64,000 nucleotides of DNA from Staphylococcus americanisciuri (GCF_024814435.1 NZ_JANUXY010000005.1:124001-188000); one strand, 5' to 3'; shown: positions 46,483 to 57,574, counted from the stretch's first letter. Notes: a model not told the origin generated them from the letters alone. Program-made: numbers and translations.

Positions 46483-47049
46483 ATGAAAAAAGACTTACTT
46501 GAATTGTTATGTGCCGTCGCAATTGCCGTAATTGCCTCACTGCTTATATCACATTTCGTTGCTTCTACTTATAAAGTTAATGGCTTATCTATGTATCCTA
46601 CTTTTAACGATAGTGACCGTGTAGTAGTCAGTAAAATTTCAAAAACACTAGACACTCTCGATAACGGAGATGTCATTGTATTTCATCGAGATAGCCGTAA
46701 AGACTATATTAAACGCTTGATTGGAAAACCTGGGGACATCGTTACTTATAAAAACGATATACTCTATGTTAATGGCAAAAAAATAAATGAACCATACTTA
46801 GAAGCAAACAAACGCCACAAAATCGGTCGTCAATTAACAGAAGATTTTTCTTCTATTGACTTGACAGGTGCGTCAGAGCAAGGAACCATTCCCAAAGATA
46901 AATACTTAGTTTTAGGAGACAATAGACAAAATAGTATAGATAGTAGACGTCCTGAAGTAGGCTTAATATCAGAAAAGAAGATTGTCGGTAAAGTTGTCCT
47001 ACGCTATTGGCCTGTAAGCGACTTTAAACTTAATTTTGATAAACCATAA
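46483..47049 (+). CDS. Type I signal peptidase (SpsB-like)
   Basis: Membrane-anchored serine protease removing signal peptides. 188 residues: one N-terminal membrane segment (about 6-28), the nucleophile serine in NGLSMYPTF (about 38), the general-base lysine in DYIKRLIGKPGD (about 79), and the GDNRQNSIDSR box. Catalytic dyad complete, so active. The start follows AAAGGTG; a longer frame runs through the repeat and is rejected. From memory, the main spsA-spsB locus lies elsewhere in staphylococci, making this an extra copy. Confidence 0.87.
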   Translation: MKKDLLELLCAVAIAVIASLLISHFVASTYKVNGLSMYPTFNDSDRVVVSKISKTLDTLDNGDVIVFHRDSRKDYIKRLIGKPGDIVTYKNDILYVNGKKINEPYLEANKRHKIGRQLTEDFSSIDLTGASEQGTIPKDKYLVLGDNRQNSIDSRRPEVGLISEKKIVGKVVLRYWPVSDFKLNFDKP

Positions 47050-47073
47050 GACATCGTCATACAACATATATGT

Positions 47074-47144
47074 AAAAAGCACTGGGATCAAGACTGACAT
47101 CTCATTTTCTTAAAAGATGCCATTGTCCGTACCCAGTGCTTTTG
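47074..47144. terminator. Long bidirectional terminator
   Basis: aaaaagcactgggat / acccagtgctttt outer stem, with an inner catct/agatg stem, between the convergent signal peptidase and FMN reductase genes. Confidence 0.75.
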
Positions 47145-47152
47145 TATTTGAT

Positions 47153-47719
47153 TTATTTCAAATGTTCATAAGGACTGTTGTTCGCAAATGATAATATTTG
47201 ATCAATGAATAGTTTAGCACGCAGCTGGAATTCATCATTTGATAAGTATAGTGTACCGTCTTCTCGTCTATCATAATCTGAATCGTGCGTAGCAATTTGA
47301 GTTGGCACTGCAATACCTAGCAACGAACGAACAATTAAACGTAAATGCGACAGTGGTTCTGCACTCACGATACCGCCACTGTTATTCACCAGTCCAACCG
47401 GCTTCATCTTAAAGTCATCCATTGTTAAATGGTCTAATGCATTTTTTAAGATACCTGAATATGAACCATGGTAATTCGGTGTTCCCAAAATAATAAAGTC
47501 AGCTTCACGCACTAATGTTTTAAGTTGTTCTGCATTGTTTTGGTAACTATCCGGCACTGGGTTTTGTCCCGTGAAATCTAGTGTATGAATAGGTTGTTCT
47601 GCCAAATCAAAAATTGTGACAGATTCATCATGTGATTCAATTTGTTTCTTCAAAAATTGTGCTAGTGCATTCGTATGTGAACCGCGTTGTGCGCTTCCAA
47701 CAATAATAAGTCCCTTCAT
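47153..47719 (-). CDS. NADPH-dependent FMN reductase (flavodoxin-like, azoreductase type)
   Basis: 188 residues with the FMN phosphate loop [12 protein letters not shown] at the N-terminus and the isoalloxazine-contacting [21 protein letters not shown] block near residue 78. Such enzymes reduce FMN, quinones or azo compounds with NAD(P)H. It lies 17 bases after the Cof-type phosphatase and in the same operon. The physiological substrate is unknown. Confidence 0.85.
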   Translation of the reverse strand: MKGLIIVGSAQRGSHTNALAQFLKKQIESHDESVTIFDLAEQPIHTLDFTGQNPVPDSYQNNAEQLKTLVREADFIILGTPNYHGSYSGILKNALDHLTMDDFKMKPVGLVNNSGGIVSAEPLSHLRLIVRSLLGIAVPTQIATHDSDYDRREDGTLYLSNDEFQLRAKLFIDQILSFANNSPYEHLK

Positions 47720-47736
47720 TGCTTAAAACACTCCTT

Positions 47737-48609
47737 TTATGATTCTGATTGTGCTAATACATGGTATATTGCCTTTGCAACGCCACTTTCCTCATTAGAA
47801 TCCGTTGTAAACGTTGCTATATCTTTAACGGCTGGCACACCATTCGCCATCGCTACTGGGTATCCCACGCGTTCCAACATAGATGTATCATTCATATTGT
47901 CACCTACAGCCATAGCGTCTTGCATATCAATATTTAACTGTTCCGCAATTGCTGCCAACGCCATTCCTTTTTGTGCTTCTGCATTTGTAATCTCAATATT
48001 ACCAACCGAAGAGGATGAGACAGCGAGACCCACATGTTCTGCAAGTTCCTGTTTCACACGTCCAAGTTTCTCTATATCTGTATCAAATGCCAATATTTTC
48101 ATAATCAATTCACCAGGAACCGATTCAATTTCATCATAACTTGAAACGACTTTCAACGTCCCATTATCAATACGTGACTGAATATGTTGGCGAATGACCG
48201 CCACTTTGGCATGTTGGCCTGCTTGTTTCGCAATATCTACATAAATCGCTAAGTCTTTCTCAGGATCTTCCGTATAAATACCTCTATTGGTATACACTTG
48301 GTAGTAAATCCCCTCTTGTCTCAACTTATTTTGAATCGTATCGGACATCTCTTTATTCAAGCTCGATGTGTGAATGATATTGAAACTTTCATCCCTCACC
48401 TCTGCACCATTCAAACAAATATAAGGTACCTTTAAACCTGCTGTCGTCACTGGTGTACTCGCTTCATAAAAAGCACGCCCAGTCGCGATAACAACCGTTA
48501 CACCTTTAGATTGTGCATATTGAATCGCCTCAATATTTTCAGGTGTTATTTCGTGTGATGCATTCAATAAGGTGCCATCCATATCTGTTGCGATTAACTT
48601 AATCATCAC
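47737..48609 (-). CDS. Cof-type HAD phosphatase
   Basis: 290 residues. Motif I is LIATDMDGTLLNASHEI, motif II VVIATGRAF, and motif IV AVGDNMNDTSMLERVGYPVAMANG. The C2B cap of Cof/YkrA-type sugar-phosphate phosphatases fills the middle. The signature GIxEAQKGMALAAIAEQLNI-like stretch (lysine of motif III) is intact. Substrate is probably a small sugar phosphate or FMN-like molecule; not resolved. Confidence 0.87.
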   Translation of the reverse strand: MMIKLIATDMDGTLLNASHEITPENIEAIQYAQSKGVTVVIATGRAFYEASTPVTTAGLKVPYICLNGAEVRDESFNIIHTSSLNKEMSDTIQNKLRQEGIYYQVYTNRGIYTEDPEKDLAIYVDIAKQAGQHAKVAVIRQHIQSRIDNGTLKVVSSYDEIESVPGELIMKILAFDTDIEKLGRVKQELAEHVGLAVSSSSVGNIEITNAEAQKGMALAAIAEQLNIDMQDAMAVGDNMNDTSMLERVGYPVAMANGVPAVKDIATFTTDSNEESGVAKAIYHVLAQSES

Positions 48610-48742
48610 ATTCCCTCACTTTATATTTATTCTACTTTCCTTTAATTTATACTGTATGCTACAAATAGAGACATACATATTTTAACAAAATTCATATATA
48701 TTTTTTCAAAATTTGCTTTTATATAAATATCAGTCACTCAAC

Positions 48743-49231
<489 letters not shown>

Positions 49232-49284
49232 TCACTTATGTTAAAATTTGTAGTACTGACTACTAAGAGATGGAGCGAAAATAT

Positions 49285-49908
49285 ATGACACAACCATTTA
49301 TCGTTATTGAAGGACCGATTGGCGTTGGTAAATCCTCACTCACACACAAGTTGAGTCAATCTTACCACTTTTATGAAGCAAAAGAAATCGTCGGGGAAAA
49401 CCCGTTCCTTTCTGACTTTTACGAAGATATTTCCAAGTGGAGCTTTCAAACAGAAATGTTCTTTCTCTGTAACCGATACAAAGCCTATCAAGATTTGGCA
49501 GAACTTAATCAAGGTATTGTGTGTGACTATCACATTTATAAAAACAAAATCTTCGCACGCAACACGCTTTCAGAAGCAGAATACACAAAGTTTTCTCGTA
49601 TTTATAATATCTTGACGGAAGACTTAATCACACCTGACTATACTATTATATTAGATGCTGATTTATCCGTATTGAAAGAACGCATTGCCAAGCGTGATCG
49701 CAGCTTTGAAGCACATATTGAAGACAACTACTTGTTAAAACTCAAAAAAGACTATGCGATGTATTATGAACAACTATCACGTGAAGGTCATAGTGTCCTA
49801 TGGATTGATACTACAGATATCGACTTCGTAAACAATCCTGAAGACTATGAACACGTCTTATCACGTATTAACGACTTAATCGGAGGACATACATATGACA
49901 AACTATAA
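49285..49908 (+). CDS. dgk: Deoxynucleoside kinase, deoxyguanosine kinase type
   Basis: Salvage kinase phosphorylating purine deoxynucleosides. P-loop GPIGVGKSS near residue 10, WSFQTEMFFLCNRYK, the DYHIYKN element and a lid IAKRDRSFE. Similarity is to Bacillus Dgk rather than Dck. About 207 residues from this ATG, which has GGAGCG; an ATG five codons upstream overlaps that site. The stop overlaps the next kinase by 14 bases. Confidence 0.87.
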   Translation: MTQPFIVIEGPIGVGKSSLTHKLSQSYHFYEAKEIVGENPFLSDFYEDISKWSFQTEMFFLCNRYKAYQDLAELNQGIVCDYHIYKNKIFARNTLSEAEYTKFSRIYNILTEDLITPDYTIILDADLSVLKERIAKRDRSFEAHIEDNYLLKLKKDYAMYYEQLSREGHSVLWIDTTDIDFVNNPEDYEHVLSRINDLIGGHTYDKL

Positions 49909-50557
49909 TATTCCATCAGATGCAGTCATTACGATTGCTGGAACAGTAGGTGTTGGTAAATCATCATTAACACGCGCACTTGCTGACAAATTAAACTTTC
50001 GGACATCTTATGAAAACGTAGACCATAACCCTTACTTAGACAAATTTTACGATGATTTCAATCGTTGGAGTTTTCACTTGCAGATTTACTTTTTAGCTGA
50101 ACGCTTTAAAGAACAAAAGCGCATGTTTGAATACGGCGGTGGCTTTATTCAAGACCGTTCGATTTATGAAGACGTTGATATTTTTGCGAAAATGCACCAA
50201 GAACAAGGTACGATGACAGAAGAAGACTTTGAAACATACTCAAATCTATTCGACGCTATGGTGATGACGCCATACTTTCCAAAGCCAGACGTACTCATCT
50301 ATTTAGAATCTGATTATGACAGCGTAATTGATCGTATTAATACGCGTGGTCGTCAAATGGAAATGGATACAGATCCGGAATATTGGCAAATGCTGTTCAA
50401 ACGCTATGACAATTGGATTAATCAGTTCAATGCATGCCCAGTCGTTCGCGTGAATATTAAAGAATACGACTTATACGGCGATCCAGATTCCATCGATAAA
50501 GTCATCGCAAAAATTGCACATATTATCCAAACACATCGCCAAGTTGATACACGTTAA
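49895..50557 (+). CDS. dck: Deoxynucleoside kinase, deoxyadenosine/deoxycytidine kinase type
   Basis: 220 residues with P-loop GTVGVGKSS, NPYLDKFYDDFNRWSFHLQIYFLAERFKEQ, the ERS-equivalent FIQDRSIYEDVDIFAKMH, and lid NTRGRQMEMD. It is close to Bacillus Dck as I recall it. Tandem arrangement with dgk is the usual one in bacilli; together they salvage deoxynucleosides for DNA synthesis. GGAGG lies inside the end of dgk. Confidence 0.88.
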   Translation: MTNYNIPSDAVITIAGTVGVGKSSLTRALADKLNFRTSYENVDHNPYLDKFYDDFNRWSFHLQIYFLAERFKEQKRMFEYGGGFIQDRSIYEDVDIFAKMHQEQGTMTEEDFETYSNLFDAMVMTPYFPKPDVLIYLESDYDSVIDRINTRGRQMEMDTDPEYWQMLFKRYDNWINQFNACPVVRVNIKEYDLYGDPDSIDKVIAKIAHIIQTHRQVDTR

Positions 50558-50563
50558 ACGTTG

Positions 50564-50600
50564 AAAAATCCCCTTACTACCGAGATAGCGAGGGGATTTC
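50564..50600. terminator. Terminator between dck and the first YfhO gene
   Basis: aaatcccct (50566-50574) pairs with aggggattt (50591-50599). Confidence 0.8.
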
Positions 50601-50615
50601 TGTATGTTATTTAGA

Positions 50616-53192
50616 CTAACTCGTACGACGCAACCATTTGCGATAGACAAACGCACTGATAATACCAACAATTGTCATCACAAGGTATAAACGCCAATAT
50701 GGCAGCTCATAATAAATGATAACCTCTTTCTCACCCTTATTAACTGGAATCACAGTTTGTAAGCCATTGCCCTTTTCCACATCCCTTGGTTTGCCATCTA
50801 CTTCAGCTTTCAAACCACCACGATATGGCATTGGCATTACAAGATAAGACTTTTTCGTTGGTTTTATTGCTACATGTATATCTCGTTTATTTTTTGTCAC
50901 TTTAACCGGTATGACTTCGTCTTTTGCTTTTTCTAATGTTGCATAGTCTTCGCCGTAAATACCTTTAATGTTGACACGATATGTGCCTTTTTTAAGTTTG
51001 AGTTGCATGATATCTTTTGCCGATACACGGACTGTTACAGGTGTAACGAAACGTCTATAACGTTGATTAAGTTCTTGACGTGCCTGATAAAATTCATCAA
51101 CAAGTAAATAATGGTGTGCATTTGGATGTAATAATTCAATATCCATTTCTAAATAATAATCTTTATATCTTCCTGACAATTCAGGAGGCATTTTGATATC
51201 AAGACCACCTAAATCTTTGAAGACAGTTAATTGAAAGCCTTGTTGTTTCGCATCTCGTGGTGTAATGCCTGCAAATTTAACAAGATTCGGATTTTCGTAA
51301 AATGGCGTATTCGCTTTCTTTCCACCTATGACAACACCTTCAAGCATCGCATGCTCACGGTCTAAAGGTGACTTTAAATCCGCAGCATCGAAAATTTTTG
51401 ATGTTAGATGCGCTGCAGGATAATCAATCGTGTTATGACTATGCGTCCATGTCACAATTCTATCTTTAAAAGTCTCTCGTCGCTCCATGCCATATGGTAA
51501 AGACAGGTCACTTCCTTTTCGAATGCGGTCTGTAACACCCCATAACGATAATAGATTTGCACGATCTCCCAGTGTGCGGTAGTAACTGTTATAATCTAAG
51601 CCCATATTAATCTGCATCAACTTGTCATAATATTCTAGTATCTCACCATCAAAAATACTGGAATACAGCGACAAACTATTGAATCGATACAACATACCTG
51701 TATTCGCAACCACACCAATATAATCAATACGATCCAACGGTGACTGCTTATCTTTCATCTTATTAATCTTTTTTTGCATGATATCACTATGATAATCTGG
51801 TGAATGCAGAAGGTCTAAATTAGGTTCATATTGTGCCAATTGATTTGTGCGATAATTCAATAGCATGACAAATTGCTGGACGACAAACAGGGCAATAATG
51901 AGCAAAGCTATTTTCTTATTGAAACCTTTTTGCATAAACACACAATATCCTACAATGCATAAAATTAAGACACTTACGATCATCCATCGCATACGTCCTT
52001 CCGACATATTAACAGTGGCTATGGCTAATGGAATAAGTGGTAATAATGATATCAAATAATTATGCCACATCAATTCCTTAAAATACTTCACCCATAATGC
52101 CATAAGGACACTTGTTGATAGCACTAACAGGAACCCCCATCGTCTTTCTGGGAATGAAAAGCCATTAAAGAAGCTATCAATATGTGGTGTAAGCGAACCG
52201 ATAAGTAAAATCCATGTCAATATTGCAAACAATCGATAATAATAGTGACGATATAACTTAAATGAAAAAAGTGCTACTAACACAATAAAAGTAATTGTAA
52301 AATCATAGCCATTTGAAAAAATATGATACCTTTGAGAAAAATCAATCAGCAATGGCACATTAAAATCGATCAGTTTACGGTCATTATGCAAGAAGCCATG
52401 CACGCCCGTTAAAAAACCAAACGAAGCAATACACAAACTAATCAACACTGCTGGGAATAGCAGCCATAACTTTTTCCAACGTACGACAATATCATCTGGA
52501 TGTGTGTCAATCATGCGATAAATCAAATAAATAGTTAGCGCAATTACTTCATAATAACTAAAATAAAAGTTAGAAAATAAAGTTAATGAAATAGCAAAAA
52601 CAAATAATCCGATTTTTCTTTTTTTGAAGAAGCGTTCCATTCCCCAAATAGATAATGGTAAAAAAAGCATAACATCGCCAAAAAATGACCATATAAAATT
52701 GAAAAAGTAAAAAATCGTTGACGCACTATAAAGCATCGCACCTAAAAAGCAATAACGCTTCTCCATTTTAAACGTTTTCAACATGCCATATGCCGCTAGA
52801 AATGTAATCATACATTTTAAAAAGGCCACAACAATCTGATTCCCCGCCCAGAAATCAATACTTGATGGATCCACCAATCTCAACGTTTGAAACAACTTAA
52901 TACCCAAAAAGTTGATATACATTAAAGGCGACGTTGTGTAATAATAGGAGAGATCTGTGAAGTAATCTCCACCCAGTCCAAAACCAACATCATAAAAAGA
53001 TGATAGATTTGACATCCTCTCGTACAAAAACATTTGGAATGGCACTAGTTGTCTAATCCCATCATATTTTCCACTATACACCGTACCGTCTACAAGATAG
53101 CGATAAAATACAGGAAAATACACAAGCGTTGCGACTAAAAAGGCCATGCTCAACAATTTAAATGATTTATGATTCAAAAATTCTTTTTTCAA
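50616..53192 (-). CDS. YfhO-family membrane protein (copy A)
   Basis: 858 residues: about a dozen hydrophobic segments over the first 450 residues, an extracytoplasmic beta-rich region (about 450-830), and a final membrane segment with basic tail KWLRRTS. The YfhO family includes GT-C-like enzymes that attach sugars to lipoteichoic or wall teichoic acids using undecaprenyl-P-sugar donors; this role is inferred. Early acidic residues in YSGKYDGIRQLVPFQ are conserved in both copies and could bind donor or metal. It is a close paralogue of the upstream gene. Confidence 0.85.
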   Translation of the reverse strand: MKKEFLNHKSFKLLSMAFLVATLVYFPVFYRYLVDGTVYSGKYDGIRQLVPFQMFLYERMSNLSSFYDVGFGLGGDYFTDLSYYYTTSPLMYINFLGIKLFQTLRLVDPSSIDFWAGNQIVVAFLKCMITFLAAYGMLKTFKMEKRYCFLGAMLYSASTIFYFFNFIWSFFGDVMLFLPLSIWGMERFFKKRKIGLFVFAISLTLFSNFYFSYYEVIALTIYLIYRMIDTHPDDIVVRWKKLWLLFPAVLISLCIASFGFLTGVHGFLHNDRKLIDFNVPLLIDFSQRYHIFSNGYDFTITFIVLVALFSFKLYRHYYYRLFAILTWILLIGSLTPHIDSFFNGFSFPERRWGFLLVLSTSVLMALWVKYFKELMWHNYLISLLPLIPLAIATVNMSEGRMRWMIVSVLILCIVGYCVFMQKGFNKKIALLIIALFVVQQFVMLLNYRTNQLAQYEPNLDLLHSPDYHSDIMQKKINKMKDKQSPLDRIDYIGVVANTGMLYRFNSLSLYSSIFDGEILEYYDKLMQINMGLDYNSYYRTLGDRANLLSLWGVTDRIRKGSDLSLPYGMERRETFKDRIVTWTHSHNTIDYPAAHLTSKIFDAADLKSPLDREHAMLEGVVIGGKKANTPFYENPNLVKFAGITPRDAKQQGFQLTVFKDLGGLDIKMPPELSGRYKDYYLEMDIELLHPNAHHYLLVDEFYQARQELNQRYRRFVTPVTVRVSAKDIMQLKLKKGTYRVNIKGIYGEDYATLEKAKDEVIPVKVTKNKRDIHVAIKPTKKSYLVMPMPYRGGLKAEVDGKPRDVEKGNGLQTVIPVNKGEKEVIIYYELPYWRLYLVMTIVGIISAFVYRKWLRRTS

Positions 53193-53473
53193 TAGTATTC
53201 ACTCTTTCAATATTGATAAAAATATGACGCTTATTGTACACCTCTTGAAGCTCCATTTATAAGATTATTAGAGATATTACACACGTTGCATCACATCTTT
53301 ATCTCTTCATCACATGATGTTTAATCCCAGTTATTCATTAATGGTGCGCTTAAAGCCTCCCATCAAAGACAACCTTCAATCATCTAAATGGATATGTAAA
53401 AAGGCCCCAAATTATTAGAAATACTGTCTAACAATAGGAACCCGTTTACATAAAGAAACATTCAATTGTCAGA

Positions 53474-56053
53474 CTAACTGTTGCGTCGTAACCACTTACG
53501 ATAGATAATGGCACCGATAACACCTAAAAGTGTCAGCACGAGATAGACACGCCAATGCGGTAATTCATAATGGAGTATCACTTCTTTTTCTCCTTTGTTA
53601 ACTGGAATTACCGTCTGTAAGCCATTTCCTTTTTCCACTCCTCTTGCCTCACCATCTACTTCAGCTTTCAAACCATCACGATATGGCATCGGCAATACAA
53701 GATATGACTTTTTCGTCGGCTTCATATCAACACGTATATTACGTTTGTTTCTCGTCACTTTCACCGGTTTGACATCATTTTGTGCTTTTTCTAATGTTGT
53801 ATAATCTTCACCATAAATGCCTTTGATATTCACACGATATGTGCCTTTTTTAAGCTTAAGTTGCATTGGTTCATTTGCAGATACACGAACTGTTACAGGT
53901 GTTACAAAACGTCTATAACGCTGCGTAAGTTCCCTACGTTCCTGGTAAAAGTTATCTACAATTAAATAATGCGGTGTATTCGGATATAATAACTCCACAT
54001 CCATCTCTAAGTAATAGTCTTTATATTTCGCTAATAAATCAGGGGGCATCGAGATATCTAAACCACCTAAATCTTTTGAAACAGTCAATTGAAATCCTTG
54101 TTGTTTCGCATCACGCGGTGTAATGTCAGCAAACTTAACTAAGTTCGGATTTGCGTAAAATGGTGTATTTGCTTTCTCACCATCTAATACAACCCCTTCA
54201 AGCATCGCATGTTCGCGGTCTAAAGGTGATTTTAAATCGGAAGCATCAAAAACTTTCGATGTCAGATGCGCCGCAGGATAATCAAATGTATTGTGACTAC
54301 GTATCCATGTTACACCTCTGTCACTGAATTTCTCCTGACGTTCCATACCATAAGGAATTGAATTGTCATCGCCTTTTCTAATACGATCCGTCACACCCCA
54401 TAAAGCAAACATATTCGCGCGATCTCCAAACGTACGATAATAACTGTTGGAATCATATCCCATATTAACCTGCATGAGTTTGTCATAGTATTCTAAAATA
54501 GCACCATCAAAAATACTAGAATACAGCGCGACACCATTAAAATTGTACAGCATACTCGTATTCACCGCGAAATTGCTAATATAATCAATGCGTTCCATTG
54601 GTGACTGTTTATCTGTAATCTTATCAATCTTATGTTGTAACACATCACTATGATAATCTGGTGAATGCAATGTCTCCAATGTCGTTTCATATCGCATCAT
54701 ATTATTGGTACGGTAATTCCATACCAACAGAAATTGTTGTGCGATAAAAAGACCAATGATAATATACATCATTTTTTGAGAAAAGCTTTGTCGCGCAACA
54801 ATACAATACGCTACAAGACATAAAATCAACGCACTAGCAACCATCCACCACATACGACCTGATGATAAGTTAACCGTCGCAATCGCTAATGGGACCAATG
54901 GCAATAGCGAAATCAAATAACTGCGCCATGTCAACTCAGCAAGGTGCTTCAACCATAATGCGATGAGCACACTTGTCGACATCACTAACAAAAAGCCCCA
55001 ACGTCTTTCTGGGAAGGATAACCCATTAAATAAGCTATCCGTATATTGTGAAAGTGAACCAATCAGTAAAATCCATGTAAATATCGCAAATAAACGATAA
55101 TAGTAATGACGATACAGTTTAAATGTAAAGAGTGCCACAAGCGCAATAAAAGTAATAGTGAAATGAAGTCCATTTGAAAAAATATGATAATCTGGTGAAA
55201 AATCAATAAGAAACGGCACTTCAAAATCAACCAGTTTACGATCATTATTAAGAAAGGCGCGGACACCTGTTAGAAAACCCAGTGATGCGACACACAAACT
55301 AATGATTACTGCTGGACAAAGCAGCCATAGTTTTTTCCAACGCGTCACAACATCGTCTGGGTGCTTATCAATCATGCGATAAATCAAATAAGCAGCCAAA
55401 GCTAGCGCAAGGTAATAACTGAAATAGAAGTTAGAAAATAACGTCAATGCAATCGCAATAATAAATAATCCGATTTTACGTTGTTTAAAGAAACGTTCCA
55501 TTCCCCAAATAGCCAGCGGTAAATAAAGCATGACATCCCCGAAAAATGACCATGCAAAATTGAAAAAGTAAAAGACCGTTGAAGCACTATAAAGCATCGC
55601 ACCTACAAAGCGATAGGGCTTCTCTATTTTAAACATTTTCAACATACCATATGTTGCTAAGAAAGTAAGTGCACATTTGAAATAAGCAACAACGAGTTGA
55701 TTCGTTGCCCAAAAATCAATATTTGTTGGGTCAACCAATCCTAACGTTTCAACCACTTTGATGCTCAAAAAGTTAAGATACATCATAGGAGACGTTGTAT
55801 AATAATAGGTAAGATCTGTAAAATAGTCGCCACCTAGCCCAAAACCGACATCATAAAAGGACGAAAAGCTCGCCATCCGTTCATACAAGAATTTTTGAAA
55901 CGGTACCATTTGTTTAATGCCATCATATCTTCCACTATAAACAATGCCATGTTTTAAATAGCGATAAAGAACAGGGAAGTACACCAATGCACCAACAAAC
56001 AAGGCCATGCCTAATAATTTAAACCATTTAAGATAAGGAAAGTCTTTTTTCAA
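53474..56053 (-). CDS. YfhO-family membrane protein (copy B)
   Basis: 859 residues, alignable end to end with copy A almost without gaps, for example ERRWGFLLV and MPPxLxxxYKDYYLEMD. The copies differ most in the hydrophobic middle region. Same topology: multi-helix N-terminal half, large exposed C-terminal region, last helix ending KWLRRNS. The 281-base gap between the copies shows no gene and no clear terminator, so they may be one transcript. It probably arose by tandem duplication followed by divergence, perhaps serving different glycosyl donors or acceptors. Confidence 0.85.
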   Translation of the reverse strand: MKKDFPYLKWFKLLGMALFVGALVYFPVLYRYLKHGIVYSGRYDGIKQMVPFQKFLYERMASFSSFYDVGFGLGGDYFTDLTYYYTTSPMMYLNFLSIKVVETLGLVDPTNIDFWATNQLVVAYFKCALTFLATYGMLKMFKIEKPYRFVGAMLYSASTVFYFFNFAWSFFGDVMLYLPLAIWGMERFFKQRKIGLFIIAIALTLFSNFYFSYYLALALAAYLIYRMIDKHPDDVVTRWKKLWLLCPAVIISLCVASLGFLTGVRAFLNNDRKLVDFEVPFLIDFSPDYHIFSNGLHFTITFIALVALFTFKLYRHYYYRLFAIFTWILLIGSLSQYTDSLFNGLSFPERRWGFLLVMSTSVLIALWLKHLAELTWRSYLISLLPLVPLAIATVNLSSGRMWWMVASALILCLVAYCIVARQSFSQKMMYIIIGLFIAQQFLLVWNYRTNNMMRYETTLETLHSPDYHSDVLQHKIDKITDKQSPMERIDYISNFAVNTSMLYNFNGVALYSSIFDGAILEYYDKLMQVNMGYDSNSYYRTFGDRANMFALWGVTDRIRKGDDNSIPYGMERQEKFSDRGVTWIRSHNTFDYPAAHLTSKVFDASDLKSPLDREHAMLEGVVLDGEKANTPFYANPNLVKFADITPRDAKQQGFQLTVSKDLGGLDISMPPDLLAKYKDYYLEMDVELLYPNTPHYLIVDNFYQERRELTQRYRRFVTPVTVRVSANEPMQLKLKKGTYRVNIKGIYGEDYTTLEKAQNDVKPVKVTRNKRNIRVDMKPTKKSYLVLPMPYRDGLKAEVDGEARGVEKGNGLQTVIPVNKGEKEVILHYELPHWRVYLVLTLLGVIGAIIYRKWLRRNS

Positions 56054-56300
56054 GCATACTCATCCTTTCTTCATTCATTAATTTAAAATTTTGCTAAATT
56101 GTATTAATATGTATTCATCTAGATTATAAATAATTAGTCTCTTAGCGACAAGATAGAATGATACACGCAATACATTGCCACACATAAAACTAATAAATAT
56201 GTAACATTTCGCTGCCCACATTCACTTTGAACAGCATATCTTTAGTAATTATACCAGAATAACTTATAAAATATAATAACTTATAAAATATAGTGGGAGT

Positions 56301-56984
56301 TCATAAATATTCTAATACGTATGTGACATCTTCCACCACAACATCCGCTTCTTCAAATGACGCTTCATATCCCAATCCAGTGCGCACACCGATTGTCTTG
56401 GCACATTTTGCTTCGCGACCAGTCTGCATATCTAAGTCCGTATCGCCAATCATTACCATTTCTTTTCCAGTTACACCACGCGACCACAGTGGCTCTAAAA
56501 GGCGCTTATCTGGCTTTTCATAGTTATCACCATTCGTTGAAATTACACAAGCAAACATATCTTGAAGACCTGTCTGTTTTAAGAAATGTGACACGCCATG
56601 AGCATTGTCTCCCGTCACAATCGCCAATAGGTAACCATGCGCTTGGAGTTTAGCCAATGTTTTACGAACGCCTGGATAAAGCTTACTTTCTGGTACGCGT
56701 GTATTGATTAATTGCTGACTACGCATACAAACCCATTCATACGTCTCAACATCTGTATAATGCTCAAATATCGCTGCCATCTCTTCAAGCGATCCCGATG
56801 CCATCACGCTATTTGGTCGAAAAGCATCTCCTTCAATACCAATCTCATCATAAACAGCATCACGTTGATCAATCTCAAAATGCGCACAAACATCATCTAC
56901 TAGTTGAATCCCTAACCTCACCCAACTTTGATCAAATTGAATGAGTGTCCCATCTTTATCGAATAATAGCCATTTTATCGTCAT
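56301..56984 (-). CDS. HAD-superfamily hydrolase (phosphoglycolate phosphatase-like)
   Basis: 227 residues: motif I LLFDKDGTLIQFD, motif II AIVTGDN, lysine in EKPDKRLL, motif IV MIGDTDLDMQTGREAKCAKTIGVRTGLG. Helical C1 cap between motifs I and II. It has the GPH-like layout, but substrate is not known. An AGGTG site supports this ATG over the GTG three codons earlier. Confidence 0.82.
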   Translation of the reverse strand: MTIKWLLFDKDGTLIQFDQSWVRLGIQLVDDVCAHFEIDQRDAVYDEIGIEGDAFRPNSVMASGSLEEMAAIFEHYTDVETYEWVCMRSQQLINTRVPESKLYPGVRKTLAKLQAHGYLLAIVTGDNAHGVSHFLKQTGLQDMFACVISTNGDNYEKPDKRLLEPLWSRGVTGKEMVMIGDTDLDMQTGREAKCAKTIGVRTGLGYEASFEEADVVVEDVTYVLEYL

Positions 56985-57212
56985 TATCATCACCTGTTTC
57001 TACATAATGCAATGCAATTACCATAGTAACAATAAACTTACACTACTTCTATAACTCGCTCACTTGTAAATTTTTTTGGATCTTGCTTATTTACTAAAAT
57101 GATAGATAACACCTCTAATTAATCGACTTATCTAAATTTTTATTGTGCTAATTATTTTATGTAACAAGCCCAATCCCACATTGTGCGCATTTTAGATAGT
57201 CATGCTCCACTT

Positions 57213-57404
57213 TTATCTATCAGTCTTCTTGTTACTTTTACCTTTTTTAAATTTTGGCGGCCCCTTAATCCCCATTACAATAAATGATATCCCTGTTATA
57301 AGCATTAATAACGGCACACCATAATGTTCAGGTGTCAATATATATACAAAAATTGCTACTACTATCATCATGATTCCCATTATGACATCAAACTTTGATT
57401 TCAT
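57213..57404 (-). CDS. Small two-helix membrane protein
   Basis: 63 residues: hydrophobic segments at about 7-23 and 30-46, then a basic tail KGPPKFKKGKSNKKTDR. AAGGAGG precedes the ATG at good spacing. Function unknown; comparable small proteins occur at many staphylococcal loci. Confidence 0.65.
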   Translation of the reverse strand: MKSKFDVIMGIMMIVVAIFVYILTPEHYGVPLLMLITGISFIVMGIKGPPKFKKGKSNKKTDR

Positions 57405-57574
57405 TGCTATGCCTCCTTAAATAGTTCTTTATATTGCACTTATCTTAAAAATACAATACATCACATAAATCTTACTATATTCAGATTAACATAATAAGTA
57501 CCCATAAAATCTTTCAAATCCATTTGAACCCCATTTCATAATACATAATATCCTTCAAATGGACTTAGGCATAG

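Noticed and set aside
56262-56292. Short tandem duplication ataacttataaaatat near the end of the HAD gene
   Set aside because: Only two AT-rich copies; no CRISPR-like spacing or other sign of function.
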